A DNA stretch of 64,000 bases from CBDFHC01 sp965247585 (GCA_965247585.1 CBDFHC010000004.1:558001-622000); one strand, 5' to 3'. Positions 24,801 to 32,464 are shown, counted from the first letter of the stretch. A program made the numbers and translations. Notes: generated by a model from the letters alone, not told the origin.

Positions 24801-26372
24801 GGGGTTGGTGACCTGGGCAAAGCGCTGTTTGAAATAGGAGTAGAGGGGCCGGGCCTGGGTGGAAAGGATGGCCAAGGGGGTATCGTCACCCATGGAGCCG
24901 GTGGGCTCCGTGCCTTTGGCCATGGGGGCCAGCATGATGCTGAGATCTTCAGTGGTGAAGCCGAATGCCCGAAGAAGGCGTTGATCAGGCGATGGTACCG
25001 GGACGTCAACGGGCGCAACGGCAGGAGCGGGCAGGGAGACCAGGTTGGAGTCAAGCCATTCACGATAAGGTCGGCGGCGCACCAGGGTGTTCTTTATGCT
25101 CCGGTCCTTGAGGATTCGCCCTCTGGCGGTGTCCACTACGATCATTTGCCCGGGACCGAGCCGCCCTTTCTCCACGACGCGTGAGTCCGCCAGCGGAACG
25201 GCGCCGACTTCTGAGGCGAGGACGACGATGCCGTCCGAGGTGATCTTGTAGCGGGAGGGGCGTAGGCCGTTGCGGTCCAGGGTGGCGCCCACCATGACGC
25301 CGTCTGAAAAAGCGATGGCGGCGGGGCCGTCCCAAGGTTCGGTTATGCCGGCCTGGTACTGGTAGAAGGCCCGAAGGCGAGGGCTGATGTTGGGCATGTT
25401 CTCCCAACCCTCTGGGATGAGCATGGCCACGGAGTGGGGGAGGGAACGGCCGCCGTGCACCAGGGCCTCCAGCACGTTGTCCAGGGCGGAGCTGTCCGAG
25501 CCGTTGGGCTGGCAGAGGGGTGACAGTTCCTCAGCGGAATCCGGCCTGTCAGGAAGGCTAAGCTGGGGCTCACGGGCGCGGGACCAGTTGAGGTTTCCCC
25601 GCAGGGTGTTGATTTCACCGTTGTGGGCCAAGAAGCGAAATGGCTGGGCCAGGTGCCAAGTGGGGAAGGTGTTAGTGGAGTAGCGTTGGTGGAAGAGGGC
25701 GAGGGCGGTGAGGTACTCCGGAGACCGCAGGTCCAGGAAGAAGCTATCCAACTGGGAAGCGGCCATCATGCCCTTGTAGACGACGCTGCGGTCTGACAGG
25801 GAGGTGACGTAGAAGTCTTCCAATTGCTCAGCGGCGGCGCGAGCCTCCATTTGCTTGCGAGCGAGGAATAGGGCCAAGCGGAAGCGGCGGCGGTCCATGG
25901 AGGAGGGCCGGGCGACCATGAGATGGGAGATGAAGGGCATGGACTGGCGGGCCTGGTCGCCCAAGGCGGAGGGGTCTACAGGGACGGTGCGCCAGCCCAG
26001 GAGGGTGAGGCCGTTTTCCTGTACGGCGCGTTCAGCCAGTAGCTGGGCGTTGCGGCGCGATTGCAGGTCACTGGAAGGAAGGAAGAGGACGCCAAGGGCC
26101 AGGTCCTGGTGGCGTTTCGGGAAGGGGATGCCGTGCTCAGACGCCGCCCGCTCAAGGAGGTGGTAGGGAAGCTGGGTGAGGACGCCGGCGCCATCGCCGG
26201 TCTTGCCGTCGGCGCTGATGGCGCCACGGTGGGTCAGGTTGGATACACCTTCCAGGGCCATGCGAAGAATATCGTGCCCCGGCACGCCGGAGACGCGGGC
26301 CACGAAGCCGACGCCACAGCTATCGTGCTCGAATTCGCGGCGGTAGAGGCCAACGTCCTGGGGAAGGGTCAC
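21849..26372 (-). CDS. gltB: Glutamate synthase, large subunit
   Basis: 1507 residues, full length. It converts glutamine plus 2-oxoglutarate to two glutamates. The start is GTG 26372 with GGAGG close by. The Ntn-amidotransferase domain begins at Cys19 in EHDSCGVGFVA after an 18-residue propeptide. The synthase barrel contains GARSNTGEGGEDPRR and KPGEGGQLPGHKV, and the 3Fe-4S cluster loop is CHLNTCPVGIASQDP. The C-terminal beta-helix has repeated G-x-x-G-x-x-x-G steps such as VILGNTALYGATGGRLFAAG. The small subunit gltD is not adjacent, so it is either elsewhere or the enzyme uses ferredoxin. It is convergent with the DSD1 gene, with only four bases between stops. Confidence 0.97.
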   Translation of the reverse strand: MTLPQDVGLYRREFEHDSCGVGFVARVSGVPGHDILRMALEGVSNLTHRGAISADGKTGDGAGVLTQLPYHLLERAASEHGIPFPKRHQDLALGVLFLPSSDLQSRRNAQLLAERAVQENGLTLLGWRTVPVDPSALGDQARQSMPFISHLMVARPSSMDRRRFRLALFLARKQMEARAAAEQLEDFYVTSLSDRSVVYKGMMAASQLDSFFLDLRSPEYLTALALFHQRYSTNTFPTWHLAQPFRFLAHNGEINTLRGNLNWSRAREPQLSLPDRPDSAEELSPLCQPNGSDSSALDNVLEALVHGGRSLPHSVAMLIPEGWENMPNISPRLRAFYQYQAGITEPWDGPAAIAFSDGVMVGATLDRNGLRPSRYKITSDGIVVLASEVGAVPLADSRVVEKGRLGPGQMIVVDTARGRILKDRSIKNTLVRRRPYREWLDSNLVSLPAPAVAPVDVPVPSPDQRLLRAFGFTTEDLSIMLAPMAKGTEPTGSMGDDTPLAILSTQARPLYSYFKQRFAQVTNPPIDSLREQLVMSLDTYLGARGNMLEESPDRSRLLHLKSPVLTNDDMEAVKHLTGVGFTSCVLSCLFPATIGPQALRPAVEHLCDQAVDAVDQGCDVLVLSDRGVDANNAGIPMLMALGAVHHRLLREGKRMRCSLVCETAEARDTHHLACLIGYGAAAVNPYLAFAVAADLAHQPPADPLSPAEAVASYKKSLEKQILKVMSKMGISTLSGYMGAQLFDVVGVDRDVVKTCFEGTVSHLDGVGYDGIASETLARHQRGFFTEVKRLDDWGYYRYRRDGETHTYNPQMVRALHHAVDSDDTDQYLVFKELVQGQPPVNIRDLLRMTPLADPVPLDEVDPATLIVRRFASASMSLGALSPEAHEALAIAVNRIGARSNTGEGGEDPRRYRQVIGDGDSANSRSKQVASGRFGVTPEYIAMADELEIKMAQGSKPGEGGQLPGHKVVEHIAAIRYTQPGVTLISPPPHHDIYSIEDLAQLIFDLKAVNPRARVSVKLVAGFGVGTIAAGVVKAGADVVHLSGHDGGTGASPFSSIKNAGMPWELGLAETQQTLVLNGLRDRVILRNDGGMRHAKDVMVAALLGAEEYSFGTSALVAIGCQMARQCHLNTCPVGIASQDPVLRAKFTGKPEHLIRYFFFVAEDLRRLMASLGARSMDDLIGRSELLEQVDVPDHPKAGYLDLSPIIGRAGLTGLTEIRWNKQPKTPAADALEQPLIDKLSLLIGGGPPLRHHADIHNQDRAVGARLSGEIAFRIGDQGLPDDSIDFHLRGAAGQSFGSFLVPGVRLTLVGEANDYVGKGVRGGELVLRPPPDAAFAPHDAVILGNTALYGATGGRLFAAGKAGERFAVRNSGAWAVVEGAGHHCCEYMTGGVVVVLGETGYNFAAGMSGGIAYVWDQHGNFPERLNREMVELRRAQDHDDLQLLRALLERHVELTESPRAQEILGRWEHEISRFWKVSAKLPLAAPVLRDEQHALRDARLHPAPAAD

Positions 26373-26927
26373 AGTCCTCCAACGCGGGTCCGGCTATGGT
26401 GGCGGGCAGGGAGGGACGGCGTAATGGCCCAAGGGGAAAATTCGCCCGCAACCGATGAAGCTGAGACGAGGGTCCGAAGGATGCCCCGGTGCCGTCGAAT
26501 ACAGGCTATATATAGGTTACTCAAGTACGGAATCCATAACAACCAATGTATTGTGTCCTATGGAAGGGTGAAACATCTGGGTGTTAAAGATGCCTACCGT
26601 TGGTTTTTGAAAGTTACAACATTGTGAAATTTTTGTCAATCGGTTGGCGTCTGGACAATTGCGCCGGTCCGCCGGGGCAATTTGGGGTGGTTTACGGCGG
26701 TTGACAGGCTGGACCGGCGGGCCTAGGGTGACGCTGACGGCGGCGGCGCCGCACTGAGGCGAAGCGGCGCAAGAAACCGCCCTACAATAGGGGGTAAGTG
26801 CCGACATTGGGCTACGAGATCTCATCCCTCCAAAGGCTCAGATATGTCGACTCCATCCTATTTATGCACCACTTGAGGGCTGAGACAAGCCCAGATGGGA
26901 AATTCCCGTTGATATGGGAGAGGGCGG
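26373..26927. other. Intergenic region without a recognisable gene
   Basis: 555 bases between divergent genes. A TTGACA (26701-26706) with TAGGGT 17 bases later is a weak promoter candidate for the plus strand. GCGCCG and CGGCGC around 26748-26776 could form a hairpin. The part near 26500-26640 is A/T-rich. I see no copy of modules A to C here. Confidence 0.4.
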
Positions 26928-27446
26928 ATGAGACGGTTTAATAGAAGCATTGAAGTCCAGGCCCCACCCGACAGGGTGTTTAGCTACCTGGCGGACCCCG
27001 CGGTTTTCCAGGAATGGAGCGGGTTGGATCATTACAATCAGGTGGATGTTAGAACTGACGACCACACAGCCTTTGCAGGCCTATCACTCGAATTTGAGTG
27101 GCGCCGTAAAAGGCCCGGTATCACCGCACGCATGTTGGCACATGTCACCTTAAAAGAGGTAAAACCGAATGAGTTTCTAGCATTCGAGGTTAAGAGCTTT
27201 GTCAAAACGCGTGGACTAATCAGCCCGTCCGTCTCGGCCGATTCCGATGTATCTACAGAGATTACACTCGAACCTGTTGATGGCATCACCCGGATTACCC
27301 TGGCCCAAGAGACAATAAGAATGGCCGTGTCGGCGTGGCTCCGTATCTACTTGGTACTAATGTCACCCATACTCAGGATGATGATGTCGTGGGGGACTGA
27401 TCGCACGTTACGACGAATAAAGGCCCGGGTCGAGCAACTCAACTAG
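26928..27446 (+). CDS. SRPBCC-family protein (polyketide cyclase-like)
   Basis: 172 residues. SIEVQAPPDRVFSYLADPAV and FQEWSG form the opening of the helix-grip fold; later strands include VTLKEVKPNEFLAFEVKSF and ITLEPVDGITRITLAQE. The final 45 residues (VSAWLRIYLVLMSPILRMMM) are unusually hydrophobic and may contact a membrane or a lipid ligand. Codons are noticeably more A/T-ending than in neighbours, which suggests recent acquisition. A GGGAGAGGGCGG site precedes the ATG. Ligand unknown; it differs strongly from the SRPBCC protein at 4753. Confidence 0.8.
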   Translation: MRRFNRSIEVQAPPDRVFSYLADPAVFQEWSGLDHYNQVDVRTDDHTAFAGLSLEFEWRRKRPGITARMLAHVTLKEVKPNEFLAFEVKSFVKTRGLISPSVSADSDVSTEITLEPVDGITRITLAQETIRMAVSAWLRIYLVLMSPILRMMMSWGTDRTLRRIKARVEQLN

Positions 27447-27531
27447 TCGACTCGGAAATCCTCATTGCGTACACTCGGTTCACCAAATAGGTCTGGGAAT
27501 ATCAAAAGAGAAAGTATAGGAGGTAAGAAGA

Positions 27532-27918
27532 ATGTTTCGCGTGAATCATATTCACCTGAGGAGCCCGGAGCCGCACAAGGCGGCGCAGTGGTATGTGGAC
27601 CACCTGGAGGCGAAGATCCTGAGCGAGGGGAAGGGGCTGGGGGACTCGGTGGCGATCAGGATGGAGCTGGGGGGAGCCACGGTGAACATGAGCGGGTCGC
27701 CCACGGGGCAGCCGTTGCCAGTGGGGTCTTCAGAGTACCACTGGGGACTGGAGCATTTCGGGCTAGACACGGACGATATTAAAGGTGCGTTGGAGCGGTT
27801 GAGCAGCCGCGGTGTGGAGGTGCTGCTGCCGGTGACGCAGATGGCCAGCGGTGCGCTGATTGCGTATGTGAAGGGGCCGGACGATGTGATGATTGAGTTG
27901 GTGCAGCCGGGGGGCTAG
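27532..27918 (+). CDS. VOC-family (glyoxalase/bleomycin-resistance fold) protein
   Basis: 128 residues, a complete single VOC unit: MFRVNHIHLRSPEPHKAAQW opens the first beta-alpha-beta-beta module and EYHWGLEHFGLDTDDIKGAL the second. His8 (or His6), His73 region and Glu near the end (VMIELVQPGG) are plausible metal ligands. A strong AGGAGG site precedes the ATG. Such proteins include dioxygenases, lyases and small-molecule binding proteins; the reaction is unknown. The stop overlaps that of the convergent hydrolase gene: CTAG at 27915-27918 contains both stops. Confidence 0.85.
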   Translation: MFRVNHIHLRSPEPHKAAQWYVDHLEAKILSEGKGLGDSVAIRMELGGATVNMSGSPTGQPLPVGSSEYHWGLEHFGLDTDDIKGALERLSSRGVEVLLPVTQMASGALIAYVKGPDDVMIELVQPGG

Positions 27919-28778
27919 ACGGAGACAGTGGCCTGGCAGAAGTCCAGGATGGCCAGGGCCAGACCTTCCGGGTTTTCGACCTCCAGGGTGTAGTCGCCGT
28001 CCACTTCCATGACCCGGGCGTCGTTCCAGAAGGCGGCCAGGCGGTGGGCTTCCTCCTGGGTGAGGTGGGTGCTGCCGCCGCCGCGGATGATGGCCACGGG
28101 ACAACGGACTCTGGAGGCGTAGACGGCTAGGTCGTCGGCCATGTGCGCCAAACCCTGGGCGACGCGGACGTTATCGTAGCTGGTTTCGAGGCCGCCATTG
28201 GGCAGCGTGCGGCAGTTGTAACGGATGCGATGCCGCAAGGCGTGGTCTGAATCGGTGGGGCGGTACGCCTTGAAGTAGGCGAGAGCCTCGTCCTCGGAGG
28301 CAAAGTGGGTCTGTGAGGCCCGCATACGTTCCGCGCCCTGGAGAACGGCGTCGGCGCGGTGGCGCTCCTGGAAGAAGTTGCTGTAGTGGGGACCGCCCAC
28401 CAGGATAATGGACTGGGTCTGCTCCGGGTGCTCCGCGGCGAAGACCTGGGCGACCCGGCCGCCCAGCGAATGGCCGGCGACAATGGCCTTATCCAATCCC
28501 AACTGGGTGATGAAAAGGTGCAGGTCCTGGGCGTACTCCTCTGCGGTGTATGAGCCATCGGGGCGGCCGGTATCGCCGTGGCCGCGCTGGTCCAGGGCGA
28601 ACACCTGCATCCGGCCGCTGAGATGGGGGGCCGTCTGGTCCCACATGCGGCCGTAGCCGGAGGAAGGGTGGAGGAATATCAGGTTGGGTCCTTCGCCGGG
28701 CCACTGGTAGTAGCGCATGTTGAGACCGTTGGAAAGTGTTACGTCTTTGGAAAGGGGCTCCTGTGGTGAGGCGGACAT
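27915..28778 (-). CDS. Alpha/beta hydrolase with no obvious catalytic His
   Basis: 287 residues. The oxyanion strand PNLIFLHPSSGYGRMWDQ and the strand VFALDQRGHGDTGRP precede the nucleophile elbow AGHSLGGRVAQ with Ser104. The acid-turn region is VAIIRGGGSTHLTQEE. Where a His normally lies (G-H-x-L-x-x-E-x-P) the sequence reads DGDYTLEVENPEG, with Tyr in the His position. Whether another His serves is unclear. The gene is convergent with and overlaps the VOC gene. A GGAGG site lies about nine bases before the ATG. Esterase or lactonase-type function is possible. Confidence 0.82.
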   Translation of the reverse strand: MSASPQEPLSKDVTLSNGLNMRYYQWPGEGPNLIFLHPSSGYGRMWDQTAPHLSGRMQVFALDQRGHGDTGRPDGSYTAEEYAQDLHLFITQLGLDKAIVAGHSLGGRVAQVFAAEHPEQTQSIILVGGPHYSNFFQERHRADAVLQGAERMRASQTHFASEDEALAYFKAYRPTDSDHALRHRIRYNCRTLPNGGLETSYDNVRVAQGLAHMADDLAVYASRVRCPVAIIRGGGSTHLTQEEAHRLAAFWNDARVMEVDGDYTLEVENPEGLALAILDFCQATVSV

Positions 28779-28895
28779 GGGGCAGACCTCCGGGCAATGG
28801 TTGGCGAGCCGCGGTTAGCGCCTCACCACATTGCCGAGCAGCAGCGGTTATGTCAAGGGTTGGGAGGTTATTTCCCAAGGCAACCATGTCCCGGC

Positions 28896-29090
28896 CTAGG
28901 CGCGCAATTGGGACCCCAAGGAGAGGTCCAGCAGGTGTTTCATGTCCCTCAACCTGCCAACGCACCGAGGGCAGTGTTGAGAGATGTGGCGCCAGACTTG
29001 GTCCGCCTGGGGCAGCGGGTCTCCCAGCAGGTACTCCACCAAGGTCCCCAGTTCCAGGTCGCAGGCTGTGGTTGTGGCTGTAGTTATCAT
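28896..29090 (-). CDS. Small Cys/His protein, zinc-finger anti-sigma-like
   Basis: 64 residues starting MITTATTTACDLELG behind a clear AGGAG site, which supports a real gene despite its size. The second helix carries HISQHCPRCVGRLRDM, with His35, His39, Cys40 and Cys43. Anti-sigma zinc fingers (zf-HC2) have H-x3-C-x2-C; here the first His is four residues from the first Cys, so the fit is imperfect. There is no membrane segment and no sigma-factor gene beside it. It could be a small regulator or a metal-binding adaptor. The annotation is tentative. Confidence 0.5.
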   Translation of the reverse strand: MITTATTTACDLELGTLVEYLLGDPLPQADQVWRHISQHCPRCVGRLRDMKHLLDLSLGSQLRA

Positions 29091-29170
29091 TTGGACTCCT
29101 CGCTTTCGGTTGTCTTGGGCCGGCCGGTTTGGGACTATTAAGTCGATGAGATGGGTGTGGTCACCACGAA

Positions 29171-29310
29171 GGATTGAAAATCACAGGTTGGTGGTTCCCA
29201 CCCACCCGCCCCGAAGGGTTGTTAGAAGTTTTTCTGAGGGACACCCTCAGACTCCCGCCAGGGGGGTGTCCCCCTCTGGACTCCTCCTTGATGAGTTTCC
29301 TTCAAGGGAT
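29171..29310. repeat. Dispersed hairpin repeat module C, copy 2
   Basis: Matches copy 1 in ACAGGTTGGTGGTTCCCACC and TTTTTCTGAGGGACACCCTC. Hairpin 1 at 29234-29250. Hairpin 2 (29258-29279) has a different stem, CCAGGGGGG/CCCCC-TCTGG, but remains paired. It lies between two minus-strand genes. Confidence 0.8.
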
Positions 29311-29336
29311 GATCTATCTGTTTTGGAGGCAATGGT

Positions 29337-29897
29337 TTAGAACTGGGCCATGTCTAAGGCGATGCGGTAGAAGCCGGGGAGGACCTGGGGACCGACGCCG
29401 ATTTTGATTCGGAGCTCATCATCAAGGGGCTGGTCAGAGTTGTCGTTGGTGAGGACGCCATCGGCGTTGGTGCCGGTATCGACGCGGATCAGGAAGGTGG
29501 CGGCCTGCTCCTGGGATACGGAGATGGCCTCGCCGCCATCCACGTCGAAGGTAAAGCCTTCGGGGGCGTCGATGGTCATTCGCTGGATGACGTCGGCGTT
29601 GGACATGTTGCTGAGAAGGAGCTTGATGGCATAGGAGTCGCCGGGATAGGTCTCCGCCGCGCCGGCGAAACTGGTGTCGTTGTTAAAGATGACCAGGTCG
29701 GTGGAGGTTCCATCGTAGAGAACGAGCCTGGCGCCGCCGGTTTCGGGAGAAATGGTCAGGGGTTCCTGGACAACCGCAGGGTTGTCACCGGTGACCGCCG
29801 ATCCCGAGAGCAGCGCCGCCAGACCGGCGGCGCCCAAAACGAGAGGGAGGGCCGCTCCCCACGTGGGGAGACGCGTCAGCGTGTGAAAGAGCGACAT
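29337..29897 (-). CDS. Exported protein, Ig-like/TasA-like beta domain
   Basis: 186 residues. It has an N-terminal signal peptide (hydrophobic ALPLVLGAAGLAALLSGSAV, cleavage expected near 35) and then an all-beta domain with many Asn/Asp/Thr turns (LVLYDGTSTDLVIFNND, KLLLSNMSNADVIQRMTID, RIKIGVGPQVLPGFYRIAL). The layout resembles small secreted matrix or camelysin/TasA-like proteins, but I do not recognise a family with confidence. A strong GAGGAGG site precedes the ATG. It has a long GC-rich leader and is divergent from another exported protein at 30340. Confidence 0.65.
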   Translation of the reverse strand: MSLFHTLTRLPTWGAALPLVLGAAGLAALLSGSAVTGDNPAVVQEPLTISPETGGARLVLYDGTSTDLVIFNNDTSFAGAAETYPGDSYAIKLLLSNMSNADVIQRMTIDAPEGFTFDVDGGEAISVSQEQAATFLIRVDTGTNADGVLTNDNSDQPLDDELRIKIGVGPQVLPGFYRIALDMAQF

Positions 29898-30060
29898 GCC
29901 TCCTCTTCAACGCCCACCCTGGGGCGGGCGGCGCCCGGCGCAGGGTCACCCACGCCAGCCGTAGGGTCTAGCCGCCATCCTGCCGGGCACGAGCCCAAGG
30001 GACCACGGCCACCGGTTAATAAGAGTGTAGGCAATGGCCGGGAGGGCCAGAAGGGGGCTA
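29898..30060 (-). other. GC-rich, potentially structured leader of the exported-protein gene
   Basis: On the minus strand this region is rich in short complementary segments: CCCTG/CAGGG enclosing GGGCGCCGCCC, GGGCTCGTGCCC, and ACCC/GGGT around CTACGGCTGGCG. It does not match any riboswitch core that I can recall (no GCAAAG of c-di-GMP-I, no B12 box). It may be a structured 5' UTR or simply GC-rich sequence. Confidence 0.3.
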
Positions 30061-30194
30061 CCCCTGGAGTGGGCCTGGGGCTGCCCAACAGTTGGTTCAG
30101 GGTTTCCCCAACGGCCGCGGCACGTGAGGGCGACGGAGGGAACCAGGCCAAGCGGACGGGTGCGGCGGCGCTATGGCGTCGAGGGGATCAGTTA

Positions 30195-30208
30195 CCGTTA
30201 ATTAACGG
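30195..30208. promoter_or_regulatory. 14-base perfect palindrome CCGTTAATTAACGG between divergent secreted-protein genes
   Basis: It lies 131 bases before the start at 30340 and 297 bases before the start at 29897. A homodimeric regulator could bind here and control both genes. The TTAATTAA centre is rare in such GC-rich DNA. Confidence 0.4.
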
Positions 30209-30339
30209 AACCTACATTAATGGTGAAGCCGTGGGTGTATAGAGCGGCCAACGGATTGAGTTAAGGGAATGGATATGGTAGGTTGTCAGGAGACAGTATT
30301 TTTCGCTGGCGTACAGATTAGCCAACAACGGAGGCAAGA

Positions 30340-30645
30340 TTGCGACTAAAGAAAGTAGCGATGATAGTTGGGACGGTGGTAGTTGGGAACGTTTTGCTGG
30401 CGTCCACGGCGCTGGCGGCACAGGGCGTGATTACGGAAGTTAACCCTTCGGGGCACCACGCCAGCCCGGGCAACGGTCAGGAGTCTCGACCGGCCCAGGG
30501 AACGATTACTGAGGTAAACCCCAGCGGAGTGGCGGGCCGAGCCATTGGAGTCCGCGTGGTTACCGATCGCGATGGCCCGAAGGCCACAGTGGTGAACCCC
30601 GCGCACCCAGACGAGCACAAAGATGCAGGGGGCCTGGCTGATTAG
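30340..30645 (+). CDS. Small exported protein with a duplicated ITEVNPSG motif
   Basis: 101 residues, TTG start behind GGAGG. A signal peptide (MRLKKVAMIVGTVVVGNVLL, ending ASTALA) is followed by QGVITEVNPSGHHA and then, 25 residues later, QGTITEVNPSGVAG; a looser third version may be TVVNPAHPDE. The mature protein is about 75 residues, Gly/Pro/His-rich, with no Cys. A strong terminator follows at once, so it is expressed by itself. I do not recognise a family. It could be a secreted structural peptide or a metal-binding protein. Confidence 0.65.
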   Translation: MRLKKVAMIVGTVVVGNVLLASTALAAQGVITEVNPSGHHASPGNGQESRPAQGTITEVNPSGVAGRAIGVRVVTDRDGPKATVVNPAHPDEHKDAGGLAD

Positions 30646-30674
30646 CACCCCAAGCTGACAATCCGCAACTTCTG

Positions 30675-30707
30675 AGGTGGGGCGCTTGGGCGCCCCACCT
30701 CTTTTTT
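30675..30707 (+). terminator. Strong rho-independent terminator
   Basis: AGGTGGGGCGC (30675-30685) pairs perfectly with GCGCCCCACCT (30690-30700) around TTGG and is followed by CTTTTTTG. It ends the small exported-protein gene. Confidence 0.92.
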
Positions 30708-30798
30708 GTTAGCGATGGTGGCGATCGGTCTCGCCGCCATGAAAGAGTGGAAGCCACAGGGTGGTAGCGCCCAACCACCTGCCCAGTGCGGTAGGACT

Positions 30799-30928
30799 TG
30801 CTCTCCCCCCGCACCCAGATTCTTCGATCCTCACGGGCGGACTCAGAATGACATGGTGGGAGGCGGAATGCGGTATGGGCTCGTCCTTCGAGGGCCTCAG
30901 GATGAGCGGGTTGGAGGCGTGGGAGGCT
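30799..30928. repeat. Repeat modules A (3' half) and B, second composite copy
   Basis: CACCCAGATTCTTCGATCCT and ACTCAGAATGACATGGTGGG are followed by TATGGGCTCGTCCTTCGAGG and GGGTTGGAGGCGTGGGAGGC. The A-B order and spacing match 17190-17322. Confidence 0.75.
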
Positions 30929-31014
30929 CATTGTCACAGGAATGACGTGACTTAAGCGGACGCTTAACGTAGGGCAATGGGACGCTGCCAATCCGAAAGA
31001 AGTGAAAAACTCAC

Positions 31015-31078
31015 GGCTTCTCTCAGAATCCCGGCAGGGGACCTATCCTTCCTGTGCAGGAAGGACTGCGCTCTCCTG
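31015..31078. repeat. Repeat module C, 3' part with a third hairpin variant
   Basis: TCTCAGAATCCCGGCAGG leads into TCCTTCCTG-TG-CAGGAAGGA (about 31046-31065) and ends with CGCTCTCCTG. The stem differs from other copies but is perfectly paired. The gap 30708-31114 holds this, the A-B composite and no gene. Confidence 0.65.
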
Positions 31079-31114
31079 GGTAGTTGCTGTTGACAGTGGG
31101 CGCGGGTGGCGGGG

Positions 31115-32257
31115 CTAGGAAAGAAAGCCGTAGAGGTGACCGGCATTGTCCCGGGTGACCATGCGGCGCTGCTGGGGGGTCATGCCGGCGAGGTCGTTGT
31201 CCAGGGTGGCCTGGGAGTCTGGCCAGACGCCGTCGCCGTGGGGATAGTCGGAGCCCCAGAGGACGTTGCCTTCGCCCAAGAGGGGGAGCATGTGGGCGAC
31301 GTTGAGCTCGTGTTGGAAGGTAGTGTAGCCCTGGCGGCGCCAGTAGTCGCTGGGCTTCATTGTCAGTTCCAACTTGCTGTAATCTTCGTCCAGGTCTTCG
31401 TCCATGCGGTTGATGATGAAGGGGACCCAGCCCACACCGGACTCGCCGAGTACGAACTTGAAGTTGGGGAAGCGCTCACAGATCCCGGACCAGATGGTGG
31501 TGGCGAGGAATTCGGCGCCGGCGATTTGGAAAACGGTGTTGTAGGACTTGGTGTAGGCGGGCATGTAATCAGCGGGTATGGCCTCCAGGGCCTCTTTGGT
31601 GATGGACCAGCCGGGGTAGCCGGTGGTGTGGAAGGAGATGGGCATGTTGCACTCGTCAGCGGCGGCCCAGAGAACGTCCCACTCGCGGTACCAGTTGGGG
31701 GTTGAGGCGGCCTTGACGGCGAAGTCGGCGCCCTTTAGGCCCAGGCTGGCGGCCCTCCGCAGCTCATCGGCGGCGGCCTGGGGACTGTGGTTGGGGACGC
31801 AGGCCAAGGGGGCCCAGCGGCCGGGGTTGCTGTTGGAGAACCCGGCCACCCAGGAGTTATAGGTCTCGTATACGAACTGGGTGAGCTGCGGGTTCTTGAA
31901 GAGAAAACCGACGGCGAGGATACCGTAAACCACTTCGGCGTCGATGCCGTCCAACTGCATGTCCTTGAGGCGAAGCTCCGGGGTGGTGGGGTGGGGACCG
32001 CCCTGATAGAAGCCGGCATCGTGCATGCGATCGACGCGGGTGGACATGCCACGCTTGGGGGCGAGGTTGAATCCGAAGCCGACGCCGCCGAAGACGCCCA
32101 GCTCGTTGCCCTCGGCGAACCAGCGTGGGCCGTCGGTGGTGTCGACGACACGGGGCACGGAGTCCTTTAGGTCCGGTGGCGCCTGGTCTAGCCAGAGGTT
32201 TCCGGGCATCCAGGTCATATCGATATGGGAATCTGCGGAGATGATGTTGTAGTCCAT
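31115..32257 (-). CDS. Amidohydrolase-2 family protein (decarboxylase/hydrolase TIM barrel)
   Basis: 380 residues from ATG 32257 (AAGGAG upstream). It belongs to the ACMSD-like amidohydrolase_2 group: the N-terminal ISADSHIDM is the usual D-x-H-x-H strand with the second His replaced by Asp; ISFHTTGYPGW supplies a strand-5 type His; KFVLGESGVGWVPFIINRMD and LWGSDYPHGDGVWPDS carry the final His-like and Asp positions. ANP-like substrates cannot be predicted; relatives decarboxylate or hydrolyse aromatic and lactone compounds. It is divergent from the D-aminoacylase-like gene at 32465. Confidence 0.85.
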   Translation of the reverse strand: MDYNIISADSHIDMTWMPGNLWLDQAPPDLKDSVPRVVDTTDGPRWFAEGNELGVFGGVGFGFNLAPKRGMSTRVDRMHDAGFYQGGPHPTTPELRLKDMQLDGIDAEVVYGILAVGFLFKNPQLTQFVYETYNSWVAGFSNSNPGRWAPLACVPNHSPQAAADELRRAASLGLKGADFAVKAASTPNWYREWDVLWAAADECNMPISFHTTGYPGWSITKEALEAIPADYMPAYTKSYNTVFQIAGAEFLATTIWSGICERFPNFKFVLGESGVGWVPFIINRMDEDLDEDYSKLELTMKPSDYWRRQGYTTFQHELNVAHMLPLLGEGNVLWGSDYPHGDGVWPDSQATLDNDLAGMTPQQRRMVTRDNAGHLYGFLS

Positions 32258-32464
32258 GGGGCAACTCCTTGCCAGATAGGTTTGAGTGGGTTTTATCACA
32301 AAGGCGTAGGGGGGTCAATTGGGAAGCAGCGGAGTTGGGGCGCGGGTTGCCGCGCCGCCGTGGAGGGGTCGAACGAAGGGGAAAGTGAACGTATAATGGT
32401 GTCTCGAATGGACTGAGCGGCGAGGGCCGCCGGACGTATAACTAACCGATCAAGAGGTGCGGGA

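Noticed and set aside
26517..26825. 102-codon minus-strand open frame in the gap after gltB
   Set aside because: No ribosome site, no domain, and composition unlike window genes.
29898..30060. Cyclic-di-GMP or c-di-AMP riboswitch
   Set aside because: I looked for the conserved cores (GCAAAG; the c-di-AMP junction sequences) and did not find them, so it is listed only as a possible structured leader.
29876..30151. Minus-strand open frame over the GC-rich leader
   Set aside because: Pro/Gly/Arg-rich, lacks a ribosome site and overlaps the exported-protein start in a different frame; treated as leader, not a gene.
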